Shown here piece by piece: positions 63,055 through 64,000 of a DNA stretch of 64,000 nt. The position numbers and the translations under genes are program-made. How positions within the stretch are numbered: the first letter of the stretch is position 1; every line of letters starts with the position of its first letter. The notes beneath the pieces are model-generated. The model was given only the letters and a program-made list of their open reading frames with translations. It made no database searches and was not told where the DNA came from. This DNA comes from Blautia sp. BIOML-A1. Its GTDB lineage: Bacteria; Bacillota; Clostridia; Lachnospirales; Lachnospiraceae. Location of the stretch: positions 1,270 to 65,269 of the forward strand of contig NZ_WWVR01000005.1 in the NCBI RefSeq assembly GCF_009883055.1, given 5' to 3'.

Positions 63055-63903
63055 TTAGTCAACCTGAGTTGCTGTCATCTGAAGTGTATATCCAATTTGT
63101 GTACTATATTTATCAGCAACAGCAGGAGTCATTGCACTGACTTTCTGACCATCTATCGTGAGATCCGTGTTTTTTGCAATGATATCACCAAGAACCGTAT
63201 CATAGGCATCATTTGGCTCATGTCCTCCACTTACCTTAATGCTGTTTGTATTTGTATCCTTATCAAACTGCCATGCCCATTTGAGTTCCACCGTCAGATC
63301 AGCTGCTGTATTAGGGGTGTCATATGTAACTTTAGTATTGCTAAGGGCCTTCATTGCAGCCTCCAGAGTTTCAAAGGTCTGAACCGTATTTAATGCATTA
63401 ATGCTTACTGCATTTTCCTCCGTACCTGCCTTACTTATTTTGGCATCTCCACTTCCTGTATGTTTAATTTTCACACTGTAATTTACCGGATAATACGCTC
63501 TTTCTACGGGACTGCCGTCTGGTTTGGTATACTTGACATCGGTGCCAGCATAAGAATAAGCCAGTCCGTTTTCCAGATATACGTCATTTTCGCTGCTTCC
63601 TTTAAACGTGATCTCATAGGCTGTTTCCGGTGTTCCTGTTACAGCATATATTGCTGATCCGCTGGTTCCCGGTGCAACAATCTTTTCGCCTGCTTTACTT
63701 GTTGCGACACTGGAATCATAAGAATCTTTAAATGTGGAACTGCCTGTACTGTTCATGACAATTCCCCATTTTGCAACTCTGGCCGAATCAGTTCCTTCTG
63801 CTGTAGTCGTATACTTCGCCAACGTTCCGGACAGCACACTTGCTGTAAGTAATACAGCTACCCCCAGGGCGGCTGTGTTTCTCATCATTTTGTTTTTCTT
63901 CAT
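63055..63903 (-). CDS. SipW-dependent camelysin/TasA-like surface protein
   Basis: 282 residues. Signal peptide ALGVAVLLTASVLSGTLAKYTT is the SipW-dependent type, followed by the common SARVAKWGIV start of the mature domain. VAPGTSGS and ELKWAWQFDKDTNT mark the TasA-like beta domain. It is the most upstream gene of the locus in this window and probably the major fibre subunit. AAAGGAG lies before the ATG. Confidence 0.85.
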   Translation of the reverse strand: MKKNKMMRNTAALGVAVLLTASVLSGTLAKYTTTAEGTDSARVAKWGIVMNSTGSSTFKDSYDSSVATSKAGEKIVAPGTSGSAIYAVTGTPETAYEITFKGSSENDVYLENGLAYSYAGTDVKYTKPDGSPVERAYYPVNYSVKIKHTGSGDAKISKAGTEENAVSINALNTVQTFETLEAAMKALSNTKVTYDTPNTAADLTVELKWAWQFDKDTNTNSIKVSGGHEPNDAYDTVLGDIIAKNTDLTIDGQKVSAMTPAVADKYSTQIGYTLQMTATQVD

Positions 63904-64000
63904 TGCTATGTACTCCTTTCCAGTTTGTGTTATTTATATCCAGTTCCGTGTGGCACGTTCAGAACTAAATATGCTTTTCTTTCTCTGCCCGCAGAGTTTC

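Overview
The window looks like a chromosomal segment of a gut Lachnospiraceae bacterium (Firmicutes, Clostridia; Blautia/Dorea/Ruminococcus-like). This rests on moderate GC, strong AGGAGG ribosome sites, SipW/TasA-type surface proteins, an NAD-linked formate dehydrogenase with NuoE/NuoF-like subunits, a GGGtGRT-family gene beside an Fe-S scaffold gene, and the gene order pyrH-frr-uppS-cdsA-dxr-rseP. The genus call is inference.

Layout. 1-1.3 kb: end of an IS200/IS605-type tnpB element and an intact MNT/HEPN two-gene module. 1.4-13.5 kb, all minus strand: a phosphodiester glycosidase, the rseP-dxr-cdsA-uppS / frr-pyrH envelope and translation cluster, a lipoprotein, smpB-rnr-secG and eno. 13.65-13.96 kb: an unannotated, strongly expressed-looking RNA locus with tandem CCACC motifs, its own promoter and its own terminator. 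14-25.5 kb: surface polymer genes (PdaA-like deacetylase, tagD, SGNH hydrolase, glf, several glycosyltransferases, an acyltransferase). 25.6-30.4 kb: a decayed accessory island bounded by a 117-bp direct repeat of the 3' end of the GGGtGRT gene. 30.3-32.0 kb: the GGGtGRT / Fe-S scaffold operon. 32.1-34.9 kb: an uncharacterised operon of two alpha/beta hydrolases and an ATP-grasp ligase. 35.2-44.2 kb: traX, a left-handed beta-helix protein, topB, a formate/nitrite transporter with a structured leader, selD, asd, argH and queH. 44.4-46.0 kb: an orphan ABC importer. 46.0-56.0 kb: a molybdenum-cofactor and formate dehydrogenase region (mobA, moaA, fdhD, modE-like, mobB, moeA, and a three-subunit formate dehydrogenase). 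56.3-60.1 kb: spermidine/putrescine importer with a PotC-PotD fusion. 60.2-63.9 kb: a TasA/SipW-type surface fibre locus.

How the genes fit together. MoaA, MoeA, MobA and MobB make the bis-MGD cofactor and FdhD inserts its sulfur, all serving the formate dehydrogenase; the formate/nitrite channel may move its substrate. SelD supplies selenophosphate, yet the formate dehydrogenase here uses cysteine. The surface polymer cluster, the PdaA-like deacetylase and the SipW/TasA locus build the cell envelope. A family of short palindromic elements built on GTAACTGTTCA ends is scattered through at least eight intergenic positions. No tRNA, rRNA or CRISPR array was seen.
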